Shown: in pieces, positions 19,401 to 27,022 of the stretch | Position numbering within the stretch: position 1 is the first letter of the stretch | How the letters are laid out: each line of letters opens with the position of its first letter | From: an uncultured Acidimicrobiales bacterium | Lineage (GTDB): Bacteria > Actinomycetota > Acidimicrobiia > Acidimicrobiales > SZUA-35 | Reading direction: 5' to 3' | DNA length: 58,691 nt | NCBI GenBank assembly: GCA_937922045.1 | Contig: CAKZXA010000062.1 | Span: 1-58,691, forward strand | Made by a program: the position numbers and the translations under genes | Notes under the pieces: model-generated | Seen by the model: the letters and a program-made list of their open reading frames with translations, nothing else | Told to the model about the DNA's origin: nothing | Database searches by the model: none

Positions 19401-19655
19401 CTCCTTCGCCACCCATGCGCTGTTGACGGCATGCGGCGACCAGCAAACAACGGTAACCGCCGCCGCCTGTATGGCAGCAGCCAATTCTAGTGAAAAGATC
19501 TGCCCTCCCCGAAGGTCTTGATCCCAAAAGACCCGGAAGCCGCGTGCCTCAAACACTGCGCACAGCTTCTCGGCCGATGCTACGTCTTCTCGTGCATAGC
19601 TCAGAAAGACGTCGTGAGGCGAGCCGCTATCATCGCCGTTAAACGACTTGTCCAC
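16434..19655 (-). CDS. TIR-domain SF1 helicase fusion, probable anti-phage effector
   Basis: 1073 residues. GTG start at 19655 with GAGGG 5 nt upstream. The TIR domain is at about 14-130: DVFLSYAREDVASAEKL, VFWDQDL, then SAWVAKEAAL, where E85 corresponds to the catalytic glutamate of TIR NADases. Residues about 165-235 look like an OB-type beta domain (VVGLMTDIIAS ... ACVQWDTDVF). The Upf1/COG1112-like SF1 helicase has Walker A GPPGTGKS (505-512), Walker B DEAS (817-820), GDPHQLP (841-847), VHTFQGSE (1001-1008) and VAVTRAR (1038-1044). A ~300-residue insertion separates Walker A and B. By family logic, the helicase part would sense foreign nucleic acid and the TIR part would deplete NAD+. No separate partner gene is seen on its strand. 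Confidence 0.9.
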   Translation of the reverse strand: MDKSFNGDDSGSPHDVFLSYAREDVASAEKLCAVFEARGFRVFWDQDLRGGQIFSLELAAAIQAAAVTVVCWSPHAVNSAWVAKEAALAMEAGTLLPLKLSTCILPVAFAHLHTVDVDFSSLELSIPIAELMHRAAEIAGGRWPEPDVGTGWYENPLDAFGDGEQLTVVGLMTDIIASTTKKGAPYVRFSILTEGGPIACVQWDTDVFASTGSVIEAVGSVNRYREKRRLQVSRSKVQEPYRPDDQTRASISYLERYVASADRSGLNICELEHVLHLRSQEPVVTPMPGSYANLEVGKLTTEENAKLFRFLLEQRSTSLFVGYPLIRIAAEDVQPLAMMAVGIMRSARSNSRFVVRSLDATISWNQSAVKALGLDPSELPRPRPDRTGLDEIRAALDNYGLDHDVLKPDMLDGSRQGPVHNTAVLFQPGTSNATRSLRADYDDLSSWSSERIAASSLGPLLAAGRLPDADVVPRITFGPSIGQATLTQEEARQCSAKRRLTVVTGPPGTGKSQLIVNTAQAAVEAGQTVVIASTNNAAIEAVQEKARLDCGLTAILVGGSKAKDQTVLAQLAPFRSLDPDGSEETWSQEWDQLGERVRPVYDLADHRRTLEVQSERAKDRTAAILDRLAPATQAVIVADPDVVESLSVRAQAAQHAYSSCRNWRLIKRFWLRRAERAIRVELCQLLEIEPSSFTPEVAALLAQLVNEWAMIDDLDTSLGGFPPLMQLDAWLSENSSQRAAVSQARAGHVLGRRYASAPSSARQGMAAFERAVDSRKSQIPETGRVVRAALPAWATTLHSARRYFEMIPEDIDLVIIDEASQCHLSTAAPLLARARRAMIVGDPHQLPMVDTVDESERHLLGLASGLDPAFLKRLTGDATLYDLAAAASDEKPLFLDRHFRCHPHIAEFANDVFYDGRMVVCTTADDNEGGGIFWVDCHNGASTDGRVNEAEAERIVELVQELSSQGINDIGIIAPFVDQSALLKRRLAKAEADSGVTVGTVHTFQGSERSVIVFSPVLRPLAKPGRQRFVNDRHLVNVAVTRARHRFIVVGDRTAFEASTPIGRLATYAQAIN

Positions 19656-19753
19656 CAGTTCCCTCGTTGTTTATCACCCTGCCCGCTTGTTGCTCGACAA
19701 TAGTCGACGGTCGCGGCGGCCACCCATGTCGGTAGCGGCCGTGGCTTCGCTGG

Positions 19754-19831
19754 TCACAGGATGACGTCACCGTCGCCGCCAGCCGAAGCCATCAGCTCAC
19801 CGTGAGGACTGAACTCGGTGGCCTCCAGTCG
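19754..19831 (-). pseudogene. WD40-repeat fragment
   Basis: Directly after the DUF302 stop, the minus strand in another frame encodes ATEFSPHGELMASAGGDGDV followed by IL and TGA. This is the typical core of a WD40 blade (FSPDGxxLASxGGDGxV). No start codon or other blades are present, so it is best read as the tail of a lost WD40 gene. The remaining ~100 bp up to 19656 shows nothing. Confidence 0.35.
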
Positions 19832-19833
19832 AC

Positions 19834-20790
19834 CTAGCCCGCGGCTACCGCAACAAAGTTGCTGACGGCTCCACCGATCGCTTCGAGTTGGCGCTTGGGG
19901 ATGCGGTGGCGGCGAGCGAGCGTCTCATCGTTGGTGGTGACATACGTCTGGCCGTCGGCGGCCTCCCACACCAGAATCTTGACCGGCAAATCGAGGCCGG
20001 CCGTCGCTCTCTTCTGCATCAGCGGCGTCCCGAGTTTCGGATTGCCGAACACGACGAGGCGCGTGGGCCGCAGATCCAAACCGACCGAGGCCGCACCGGC
20101 CTGATGGTTGACGGTGAAGGCCACATTGGCGGGCGAGGCTTCAATCGCGGCCAGCAAACGATCCCAGGTCACATCAACATCAGCGTTGGAGGCTACGGTA
20201 ACCAGGCCCGAGCGCTTGGCGAAACGCTTCACGCCGTAGGTGGTGTCGTCGGCGTCGACCTCGGTATCGGTGGCGACCGATGCCAGGTTCCGCAGCGCCC
20301 CGGCGATCACGTCGAGCGTAGCGACGTCACCAAGATGGTGGCGAGCTTGGAGGTAGGTCGCATCGTTGAACCCAACCCACACTCGCCCGTGCTGTTCCAG
20401 GACGTGAATCTTCTGCGGCAGGTCGATACCTACCGTCTGGTTGACCTGCATCAGCGGGGTGCCAAGGCGTGGGTTGCCAAACACCACAAGCCGGTTGGCC
20501 TCAAGTTCCAAACCAACAGAGGCCGCAGCCGCTGCGTGATCGATGGTCGCTACCACCCTGATGTTGGGGTTGGCCTCAAGCGCACCAACGAGCGTGTCCC
20601 AGGTCTCGTCGACACTGCGGTCGCTCTCCACATAGACAACGCCCGGAACGTGAGGGGGCGCCGACGCCTTGCCCGACGCCGAGGCCGGGGTCGCGGCCAG
20701 CAGGCAGAGAATGGCCACCACCGGCGCAAGCCACATCGACGATGCAACCTTCGACTTCTTCGACAGCCGACTTCTACTTGGATTCCACAT
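19834..20790 (-). CDS. Exported protein with two DUF302 domains
   Basis: 318 residues from the ATG at 20790, which has AAGGA about 10 nt upstream and gives a proper signal peptide (basic start, then LAPVVAILCLLAATPASASG). A longer frame starts at 20847 but would bury the signal. Two tandem copies of the DUF302 fold follow (about 50-165 and 185-300). Both carry the same core motifs, VGLxLxxxRLVVFGNPxLGT and TPLMQ, then LPxKIxV. DUF302 proteins are exported proteins of unknown function with a possible lipid- or ligand-binding fold. The two copies are about half identical by eye, so an old internal duplication is likely. Confidence 0.85.
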   Translation of the reverse strand: MWNPSRSRLSKKSKVASSMWLAPVVAILCLLAATPASASGKASAPPHVPGVVYVESDRSVDETWDTLVGALEANPNIRVVATIDHAAAAASVGLELEANRLVVFGNPRLGTPLMQVNQTVGIDLPQKIHVLEQHGRVWVGFNDATYLQARHHLGDVATLDVIAGALRNLASVATDTEVDADDTTYGVKRFAKRSGLVTVASNADVDVTWDRLLAAIEASPANVAFTVNHQAGAASVGLDLRPTRLVVFGNPKLGTPLMQKRATAGLDLPVKILVWEAADGQTYVTTNDETLARRHRIPKRQLEAIGGAVSNFVAVAAG

Positions 20791-20937
20791 GATCACGCAG
20801 TCCTTTTCCCTCGGTGCCGCGACCAAACCACCCGCTTGTCGCAGCATGTCCTACGTCGACCCTACATCACCGGCAGAACCGTGTCGTCCACTACGAAATG
20901 TTGCCTAACCGGCGACTGTCAAGGTAAATTGATCTTT

Positions 20938-21084
20938 GTGGATCCGGTGATTATTGCGAGTGCTCGAAAGCACGGGATCCAAGACGACGACATGCTTCAC
21001 GCTTACCGCAACCCGATTCGAGTTTTTGAAAGTTTCTGGAGTAGCGATGCCACGATCAATCCAAGAGATCCTCGATCATGCTGA
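20938..21084 (+). pseudogene. Truncated toxin of a toxin-antitoxin module
   Basis: From GTG 20938 the frame reads VDPVIIASARKHGI, then QDDDMLHAYRNPIRVFE. This is the N-terminal half of a small actinobacterial toxin family, with the typical KHGI.DEDMLHA.RNPIRVF motif. Right after IRVFE it changes into unrelated codons and stops at 21084, inside the antitoxin reading frame. The usual ~40-50 C-terminal residues are missing. This suggests a deletion that joined the toxin's 5' half to the antitoxin gene. Confidence 0.5.
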
Positions 21085-21319
21085 CGAACTAGCCTCCAAG
21101 CTGGAATCGTATGATCCACAAGCCGAAGACGAGCGTTCGGTCGAAGAGTACATGCTTGAGCGAGCCGCCTTGACCCGAGCTCATAGCGAACGCCAAGTTG
21201 TTGACGCCGTTGTATCCGCTCGCCAGAACGCTGTCTCCTGGCAACGTATCGGTCAAATCCTGGGCACCTCAGCACAGGCAGCTCAACAGCGCTACGGGCC
21301 GGTCGTCGAGTCCGTCTGA
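21047..21319 (+). CDS. HTH-type antitoxin-like protein
   Basis: 91 residues from ATG 21047, with GGAG 5 nt upstream (a longer frame from 20954 has no such signal). An N-terminal helix (MPRSIQEILDHADELASKLE) and an acidic middle lead to a C-terminal helix-turn-helix (SWQRIGQILGTSAQAAQQRYG). This layout is typical of actinobacterial antitoxins encoded directly after a small KHGI-type toxin. Here the toxin upstream is truncated, so the antitoxin is probably an orphan. It could still repress its own promoter or protect against related toxins. Confidence 0.65.
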   Translation: MPRSIQEILDHADELASKLESYDPQAEDERSVEEYMLERAALTRAHSERQVVDAVVSARQNAVSWQRIGQILGTSAQAAQQRYGPVVESV

Positions 21320-21338
21320 CACCCCGGCTCCAACCGGG

Positions 21339-23132
21339 CTACACCCGGCCGCCGGTTCCGGGGTGGACAACGCCGGGCGCCTCGTAGCCTGGCAACGTCC
21401 ACGTCACGGTGTGCGGGATCGGACCGTTTGGCAGCCAGGGCTGTTCGTTGTACGCATCGTCGTTGTGGTACCAGCCCTTCTCGATCGTGCCGAGGGCAGC
21501 ATCGATCACCCGGTACTGCACCTTCTTAGTGAAGGCTGGTTGAGACTCGGTCCACGCAATCACCACGTCGCCCGGCTCGTACTGGCACCGCTCCTGCAAG
21601 GCCTCGATCAGGCGCTCGTCGAGACAATGCCCGTCACCGAAGTTCCAGCCGGTCAGCACGTTGGAAACGAACTCACCCTCCCGCGTAACCCGGGTCTCCA
21701 TGCTGTCGACGTGGCGCATCAATGCCGAGATGTGCATACGCCCCATCGGATGCATCATGCGGAACGCCACCGCCTTCTGGATGAAGATCTCCGAGATCTC
21801 CTTGCCAAACAGTGGTTCCAACTGATCGATCTGGTTCTCAGCCGACTTCACGATCTTCTCGTTGATCCGGTCCTCTTTCTCCTTGTCTTTGAACGAGAAC
21901 GTGGCCGCCGCCCAGTTGCCCGCGTACTGCTTCATCCCCACCAGAAACGAGACGTACTGCGGGCGTAAAGCGCCGAGCACGATCGGGAAGAGACCGGCCA
22001 CCACCACGAGAGCCAACAATGCCGGGTTCATGTCGGTCACCGCGTAGCCGTCGCCTGCGTGGAAGTTGGCGAACAGGAAGGCCACACAGAAGATGAAGAA
22101 GACGTTCCACTCCAACGGCACCGCCAGCGGGAACGTGGAGATAATAAAGGTGTGGAGCATCCAGATCGACACGATCGCGATCCACGTCGCCCACGGCCAC
22201 GGCGAAAACAGCAGCACCAACGGCATGACCAGTTCGCACGTCGTCCCCCCGATGTGGGCCAGAGCGTGGGTTACCTTCGAGGGCCGAATGTCGTTGGGAT
22301 AGTCCTTCACCGTGGCCTTGCGGAACTTGTCCCACACCACCCACGGCGTGTTCTGCACCATGATCGCCACCGTGGAGGAGAAGCCGTGGTTGAACTTGGA
22401 GAACCCGGCCCCCATCCAGATGATCACGATGAAAATCTTGGCCGCGATCACCATGTCGACGAAGTTGGTGAACAGGGCGAAACACAGCAATGTCGGCACG
22501 TACTGTTCGGCCCGCGACGACAGGAACACGATCTTGTCTCGGAAGGCCATGGTTATGATCAACCCGCAGTAAATCAGAACCGCCCATTGAGGCAGGATGC
22601 CCGCGCTCCCTTCCGGCAACCCGTCGACCTGCTCCCCCGACAGGAAGAACAACAACACGAGGCTGGCCAGGATCAGCTTGTATAAGCCGGTGTCCCACGG
22701 GGTGCGACGATTGCCTTTCGTGAACGGCACATGGTTGGGGTAGGGCGGCACGCGGATCGTGTCGTTCTGCCACCAGTAGAGAATCCCCCCGATCGGCGGA
22801 TCGAAATGGAAGGCCAACGGACCACACGTTGCGGCCAGGCCCATGACCTCCAACAGGATCGTCCAGATCATCAGCTTCTGATAGAGGATCGGCTCGTCCC
22901 ACCAGCCCCCGATGTCGCTGAACTCCAACCCGGCGGTGAAGGCCCCGGCAAAGATCAGACCAAAGAGCCCGTAGAAGAAGATCTTCCAGGCGTAGAACAT
23001 GCCGGTCTGCTTCGGCGTGCCGAAACCGTGCTCCACCCAATGAAGCTGCAACAGTTTCATCCGTTCAAAGAACGGAATATCGGCAAACTCGTCGAGATCG
23101 ACCGGTGGTAGTTCCGCGGTTCGATAGCCCAT
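21339..23132 (-). CDS. DUF3556 multi-spanning membrane protein
   Basis: 597 residues. At least eight membrane helices lie between about residue 45 and 400. A soluble C-terminal half follows, with motifs such as FMMHPMGRMH-type and GWNFGDGHCLDERLIEALQ. The N-terminus (GYRTAELPPVDLDEFADIPF) matches the DUF3556 family of transmembrane proteins common in mycobacteria and other actinobacteria that live on lipids or steroids. The biochemical role is unknown. The gene starts 6 bp downstream of the LivF-like ATPase on the same strand, so it is probably co-transcribed with the transporter. Confidence 0.85.
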   Translation of the reverse strand: MGYRTAELPPVDLDEFADIPFFERMKLLQLHWVEHGFGTPKQTGMFYAWKIFFYGLFGLIFAGAFTAGLEFSDIGGWWDEPILYQKLMIWTILLEVMGLAATCGPLAFHFDPPIGGILYWWQNDTIRVPPYPNHVPFTKGNRRTPWDTGLYKLILASLVLLFFLSGEQVDGLPEGSAGILPQWAVLIYCGLIITMAFRDKIVFLSSRAEQYVPTLLCFALFTNFVDMVIAAKIFIVIIWMGAGFSKFNHGFSSTVAIMVQNTPWVVWDKFRKATVKDYPNDIRPSKVTHALAHIGGTTCELVMPLVLLFSPWPWATWIAIVSIWMLHTFIISTFPLAVPLEWNVFFIFCVAFLFANFHAGDGYAVTDMNPALLALVVVAGLFPIVLGALRPQYVSFLVGMKQYAGNWAAATFSFKDKEKEDRINEKIVKSAENQIDQLEPLFGKEISEIFIQKAVAFRMMHPMGRMHISALMRHVDSMETRVTREGEFVSNVLTGWNFGDGHCLDERLIEALQERCQYEPGDVVIAWTESQPAFTKKVQYRVIDAALGTIEKGWYHNDDAYNEQPWLPNGPIPHTVTWTLPGYEAPGVVHPGTGGRV

Positions 23133-23138
23133 AATCAG

Positions 23139-24095
23139 TTATCCCCTCTCGACCTTCGTCTTGTCGCTGCTGCTCGCAGCGCGAGCCTTGTTGGCGGCTC
23201 GGGCTTTGGCTCGAAGACGCTCGCCCGTGTCACGCCGATGGCGTTCCAGCTCGAAATAGAAGTCATCGTCCTCGATCTTCCTGGTGGACGCAACGTTGCC
23301 GGTGAGCCGCTCAAGCTCTCGTTCCCGCACCCGCTGACGCCGCCACGCCTTGCGCTTACCCTTGCGCCGCTGCCGTTCGAGATGATCTTCCTCGGTCTCC
23401 GACGTTCCATCCAGGTAAGCGTCCTCGATCTCGTCGAGGCGTTCGATGGCTTCATCGGCCGGAAGCTCCATCAGGATCTGGCCCCGCGCCATGAGATACA
23501 TCCGGTCGGCGTAGCGCAACGCCTTGCGGGCGTGCTGCTCAACGATCAGAGCCCCCGTACCGTGCTCGTCGGCCGCGGCCCGCACCGCGCCCAACAACCG
23601 ATCAACGATTTTCGGAGCCAACCCCAGCGACAGTTCATCAGCCAGCAGCAGCGACGGGTTACGGCTGAGCGCCCTGGCCAACGCCAGCATCTGTTGTTCG
23701 CCGCCCGACAACATCCCGCCTCGAACCGATAATCTCGGCTCAAGTTCCGGGAACAACGTGAGCGCGGCTTCGACGTTGCCACCACCGATCCGCAGGTTGT
23801 CACGAGCCGACATCTTGGTGAACACCAAGCGTTCCTCGGTCACCAGGCCAATGCCGCCATCGCGCACTCGCTGATGCATGGGCGTCCAGGTCGGCACGTT
23901 GTTGAACATGACCAGACCATCGACCGGAGCGAGCTCGCCTGCGATCGTGAGCAGCGTCGTGGTCTTGCCCGCCCCGTTCGGCCCGAGCAGGCAGACCACT
24001 TCACCGGCGTTGACCTGAAGGTCGACGGCACGAACCACCTCTCGACCTAGGTAGCCGGCCTTGAGACTGCGGGTTTGGAGCAGGGGCCTCTTCAT
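23139..24095 (-). CDS. LivF-type ABC transporter ATPase with charged C-terminal tail
   Basis: 318 residues. ATG overlaps the end of the upstream fused transporter gene by 4 bp. Walker A GPNGAGKTT (about 38-46), signature LSGGEQQM and Walker B LLLADELSLGL give a complete ATPase of the branched-chain amino acid (LivF) group. The normal LivF ends near residue 235. The last ~80 residues are a strongly charged, helix-forming tail rich in Arg, Lys and Glu, not seen in classic LivF. It could bind membrane lipids or a partner such as the DUF3556 protein next door. Confidence 0.9.
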   Translation of the reverse strand: MKRPLLQTRSLKAGYLGREVVRAVDLQVNAGEVVCLLGPNGAGKTTTLLTIAGELAPVDGLVMFNNVPTWTPMHQRVRDGGIGLVTEERLVFTKMSARDNLRIGGGNVEAALTLFPELEPRLSVRGGMLSGGEQQMLALARALSRNPSLLLADELSLGLAPKIVDRLLGAVRAAADEHGTGALIVEQHARKALRYADRMYLMARGQILMELPADEAIERLDEIEDAYLDGTSETEEDHLERQRRKGKRKAWRRQRVRERELERLTGNVASTRKIEDDDFYFELERHRRDTGERLRAKARAANKARAASSSDKTKVERG

Positions 24096-26887
24096 GCTCC
24101 ACCTCCCACCGGCGACGATGCAGACGACGATGATGCAGACGCGGTTGTCGACGCCAGCTCTTCGCTGGCTCGATCCCCATACCCATCAGCGTCGGACTCA
24201 TCCCCGAGGTAGGCGGCGATGACGGCCGGGTTCGAACGAACATCGCCGGGCGATCCGGAAGCGATCAGCTTGCCGAAGTCGAGCACGATCACCTCGTCAC
24301 AAACCTCCATCACAAAGTTCATGTCGTGCTCGACCAACAGCACGGCCATGCCCCACTCCTCCGCCAAGCGGCGTACCACCACAGCCAGCTCTTCGCTCTC
24401 GACAGCGCTAAGCCCAGCGGCCGGTTCATCGAGCAGCAGCACGCTCGGGTGCATGGCCACCGCCCGAGCGATCGCGAGCAGACGTCGCTTGCCATAGGAC
24501 AGATCTTTCACATCGCGGTGAAGCTCCTGATCGAGCTGGAACTCGACGATGGCCCGTACCACCTCGGGCGGGAAGGGCGGATTGATCGGACGGACGAGGT
24601 CGAGGAGATAGGACCCGAAGTCTTGCGGATCGGCGGCCACACTCAAGTTCTCAAACACCGTCGAGTCCTCGAACAGCTCCAACGACTGGAAGGATCGGGC
24701 CACCCCAGCCCGCGCCCGTTTCGCCGGCGGCTCGTTCGACAGATCTTCACCACCGTCGAGAAGCACCCGACCTGTTGCCGGAGCGAAGCCGCTGATGGCG
24801 TCGATCAGCGAGGTCTTGCCCGCTCCGTTCGGGCCGATAAGGCCGGTGACGGTACCGGGTCGCAGCTCACAGCTCACATTGTCGACGGCGACCACCGCTC
24901 CGTAACGAACGGTCAAACCGTCGACGGTCAAGGTCCGGGGTGGAACTCGACCTCCCACCGAATTGTCGGTGAGATCAATGTTGAGTTCGGCGACATCCTC
25001 CAAGTCGATGGCGTAGCTCTCGCCCCACTTGCGCAGCTTCTTGACGAAGCGGAACATCTTGACCCACTCGGCGGCCACACCATCCTGATACATCAACACC
25101 ATGAGCAGAATCGAGATACCGCTGATCAGCTGGATGTAACGACCAACCCCATCCCAGTTCGATTCGAGCACTTCCTGGTTGAAGCCAGCGGTGGCCATCG
25201 TGCCCCCAACAAAGGCACCGAGTAGGTGGCCGACCCCACCGACCAGCGTCAAACCAACGTAGGTGATGGAGGTGAAGTTGGTGAACGACTGGTAGCTGAT
25301 GGAGCTGAGTCGGAAGGCGAGAAGGATGCCACCGAGGGCCGCTATTCCCGCCGATAGGGCAAAGGCGAAAAGCTTGGCCGCCATCACGTTGATGCCGAGA
25401 GCGGCCGCCGCTCGCTCGTTGGTTCGCACCGCTATCAGACGACGACCGCTGCGACCCTGTCGCATATTCGACACCATCCACACCGTGGCCAGCGTCATCA
25501 CCAACACAAAGATGCCGTAGCGAGCCGGGTAGGTGATCGAGCCGACGTCGTAGCCGAAAAGGTCGGGGTTACCGACCTGGGTGCCTTGCACCCCGCCGGT
25601 GTAGTTCCGGTTTCGGAACAGCATCAGCTCCATCGTCGTGCCTAACCCAAGAGTCACGATGGCGAGGTTGATGCCTCGGGTCCGCACCGCGGGCAGACCG
25701 AAGGCCAAGCCGAGCGGGACGGTGGCGGCAACGCCGGCGACCAATCCCAGCAGGAACGGGATGTCGTAGACGGCCACCAACCGGCCAGCCACGTAGGCCC
25801 CAAACCCGGCAAACGCGTACTGAGCCAAAGACAGCTGCCCGGCGTAACCGGTGAGCACCACGATCGACAACAACACGATGGCCACACCGAGCGAGACCGT
25901 GATGGCATCGATCCACTTGGCGTCCTTGGTCAAGAGCAAGAACACGATGGCACCGCAGCCGAACAACGTCCAGTCCCACGACATGCGCCCGTTGCCGAGC
26001 ATCGGCATTTCCTTCAAGAAGTAATCGCGCAGGGGCAGCGACCGGCCGCGGAACACCAGGAACACGATGATGACCAGGAAGGGTAGAGACGGACCGAGGC
26101 CTTGCTGATCGATGAATCGTGAAACCAGTGTCTGGCCGATGCCGAGGGCAAACCCCGCTGCCGTGGCCAGGGGGAACGATCGGAAGTCGGCGACGAGTGC
26201 GGCCGCCAGCGCAGCCAGAACCAGGGCCGTCATCGAGGTGATCTGAAGCGTGATAATCGGCACCACCAGGATGCCGGCCACGGTGGCGATGGCCGAACCG
26301 AGCGCCCAGTTCAACACGGCGACGCGATTGGTGGAGATGCCGACAGCCGAAGCCGATCGTTCACTCTCCGACACCGCCTCGGTGGCGAGTCCGAACTGGC
26401 TCGACCGATAAAGCATCCACAGGCCAGCAGCCGAAGCGCTGGCGATGAACAACAGGATGAAGCGATCAACCGTTGTACCCACCTCGGCCCACAGGTTGAC
26501 CCGGTTGGTCGGGAGCCAGCTGTCGACCTGGCGGGGTTGGGATCCGTAGCGAAGAACCGTGCCTGCTTGAACGGTGACCAACACCCCCAGGGTTGCGATC
26601 ACCCGCACCAACGAGCTAGCACGCCGCAGTGGTCTCATGATCCACCAGTGGGTTAGCACCCCCAGAAAGGCCGACGCCGCGATGCCAACGACAGCGGCGG
26701 CGAGGAAGGGCCAGCCCTGCTCATTCTGTAGCTCCCATTGGATGTAGACGCCGACGATGGCGGTGGCACCCAAGGAGAAATTCAAGACCCCCGTCCCGCG
26801 ATAGATCACGATGAGACCCTGGGAGGCGAAGGCGTACAACGCGCCAACACCAAGCCCGAGTAACGCGAATCGGATTACCTCGTCCAT
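24092..26887 (-). CDS. Fused LivH-LivM-LivG ABC transporter (two permeases plus ATPase)
   Basis: 931 residues from ATG 26887, which has GGGGGG 2-7 nt upstream (an upstream in-frame start at 26911 lacks a signal). Residues 1-290 form the LivH-type permease, about 305-640 the LivM-type permease (TGYAGQLSLAQYAFAGFGAY), and about 670-910 the LivG-type ATPase with Walker A GPNGAGKTS, signature LSYGKRRLLAIARA and Walker B LLLDEPAAGLS. A Ser-rich tail ends the protein. All three parts are normally separate. Together with LivF and the LivJ lipoprotein this makes a complete importer. The substrate could be an amino acid, or an amide or carboxylic acid as for many Liv-like systems. Confidence 0.92.
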   Translation of the reverse strand: MDEVIRFALLGLGVGALYAFASQGLIVIYRGTGVLNFSLGATAIVGVYIQWELQNEQGWPFLAAAVVGIAASAFLGVLTHWWIMRPLRRASSLVRVIATLGVLVTVQAGTVLRYGSQPRQVDSWLPTNRVNLWAEVGTTVDRFILLFIASASAAGLWMLYRSSQFGLATEAVSESERSASAVGISTNRVAVLNWALGSAIATVAGILVVPIITLQITSMTALVLAALAAALVADFRSFPLATAAGFALGIGQTLVSRFIDQQGLGPSLPFLVIIVFLVFRGRSLPLRDYFLKEMPMLGNGRMSWDWTLFGCGAIVFLLLTKDAKWIDAITVSLGVAIVLLSIVVLTGYAGQLSLAQYAFAGFGAYVAGRLVAVYDIPFLLGLVAGVAATVPLGLAFGLPAVRTRGINLAIVTLGLGTTMELMLFRNRNYTGGVQGTQVGNPDLFGYDVGSITYPARYGIFVLVMTLATVWMVSNMRQGRSGRRLIAVRTNERAAAALGINVMAAKLFAFALSAGIAALGGILLAFRLSSISYQSFTNFTSITYVGLTLVGGVGHLLGAFVGGTMATAGFNQEVLESNWDGVGRYIQLISGISILLMVLMYQDGVAAEWVKMFRFVKKLRKWGESYAIDLEDVAELNIDLTDNSVGGRVPPRTLTVDGLTVRYGAVVAVDNVSCELRPGTVTGLIGPNGAGKTSLIDAISGFAPATGRVLLDGGEDLSNEPPAKRARAGVARSFQSLELFEDSTVFENLSVAADPQDFGSYLLDLVRPINPPFPPEVVRAIVEFQLDQELHRDVKDLSYGKRRLLAIARAVAMHPSVLLLDEPAAGLSAVESEELAVVVRRLAEEWGMAVLLVEHDMNFVMEVCDEVIVLDFGKLIASGSPGDVRSNPAVIAAYLGDESDADGYGDRASEELASTTASASSSSASSPVGGGA

Positions 26888-27022
26888 TGCCCCCCTTGCA
26901 GCGAAACGCACGCTCCACGCAATGAACCTGGAGTGCTCGTTGTCACTGCAGATAGTAGTAGTGGGTCGCTGCTAGCTGTCCAATTGAGGTACGAGACGAA
27001 GCTCAGTAGGCTTGCGCCGGTC

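Noticed and set aside
19888-21084. 398-codon plus-strand frame
   Set aside because: Most of it is antisense to the DUF302 gene. Only its last 48 codons (the toxin fragment) carry a real motif.
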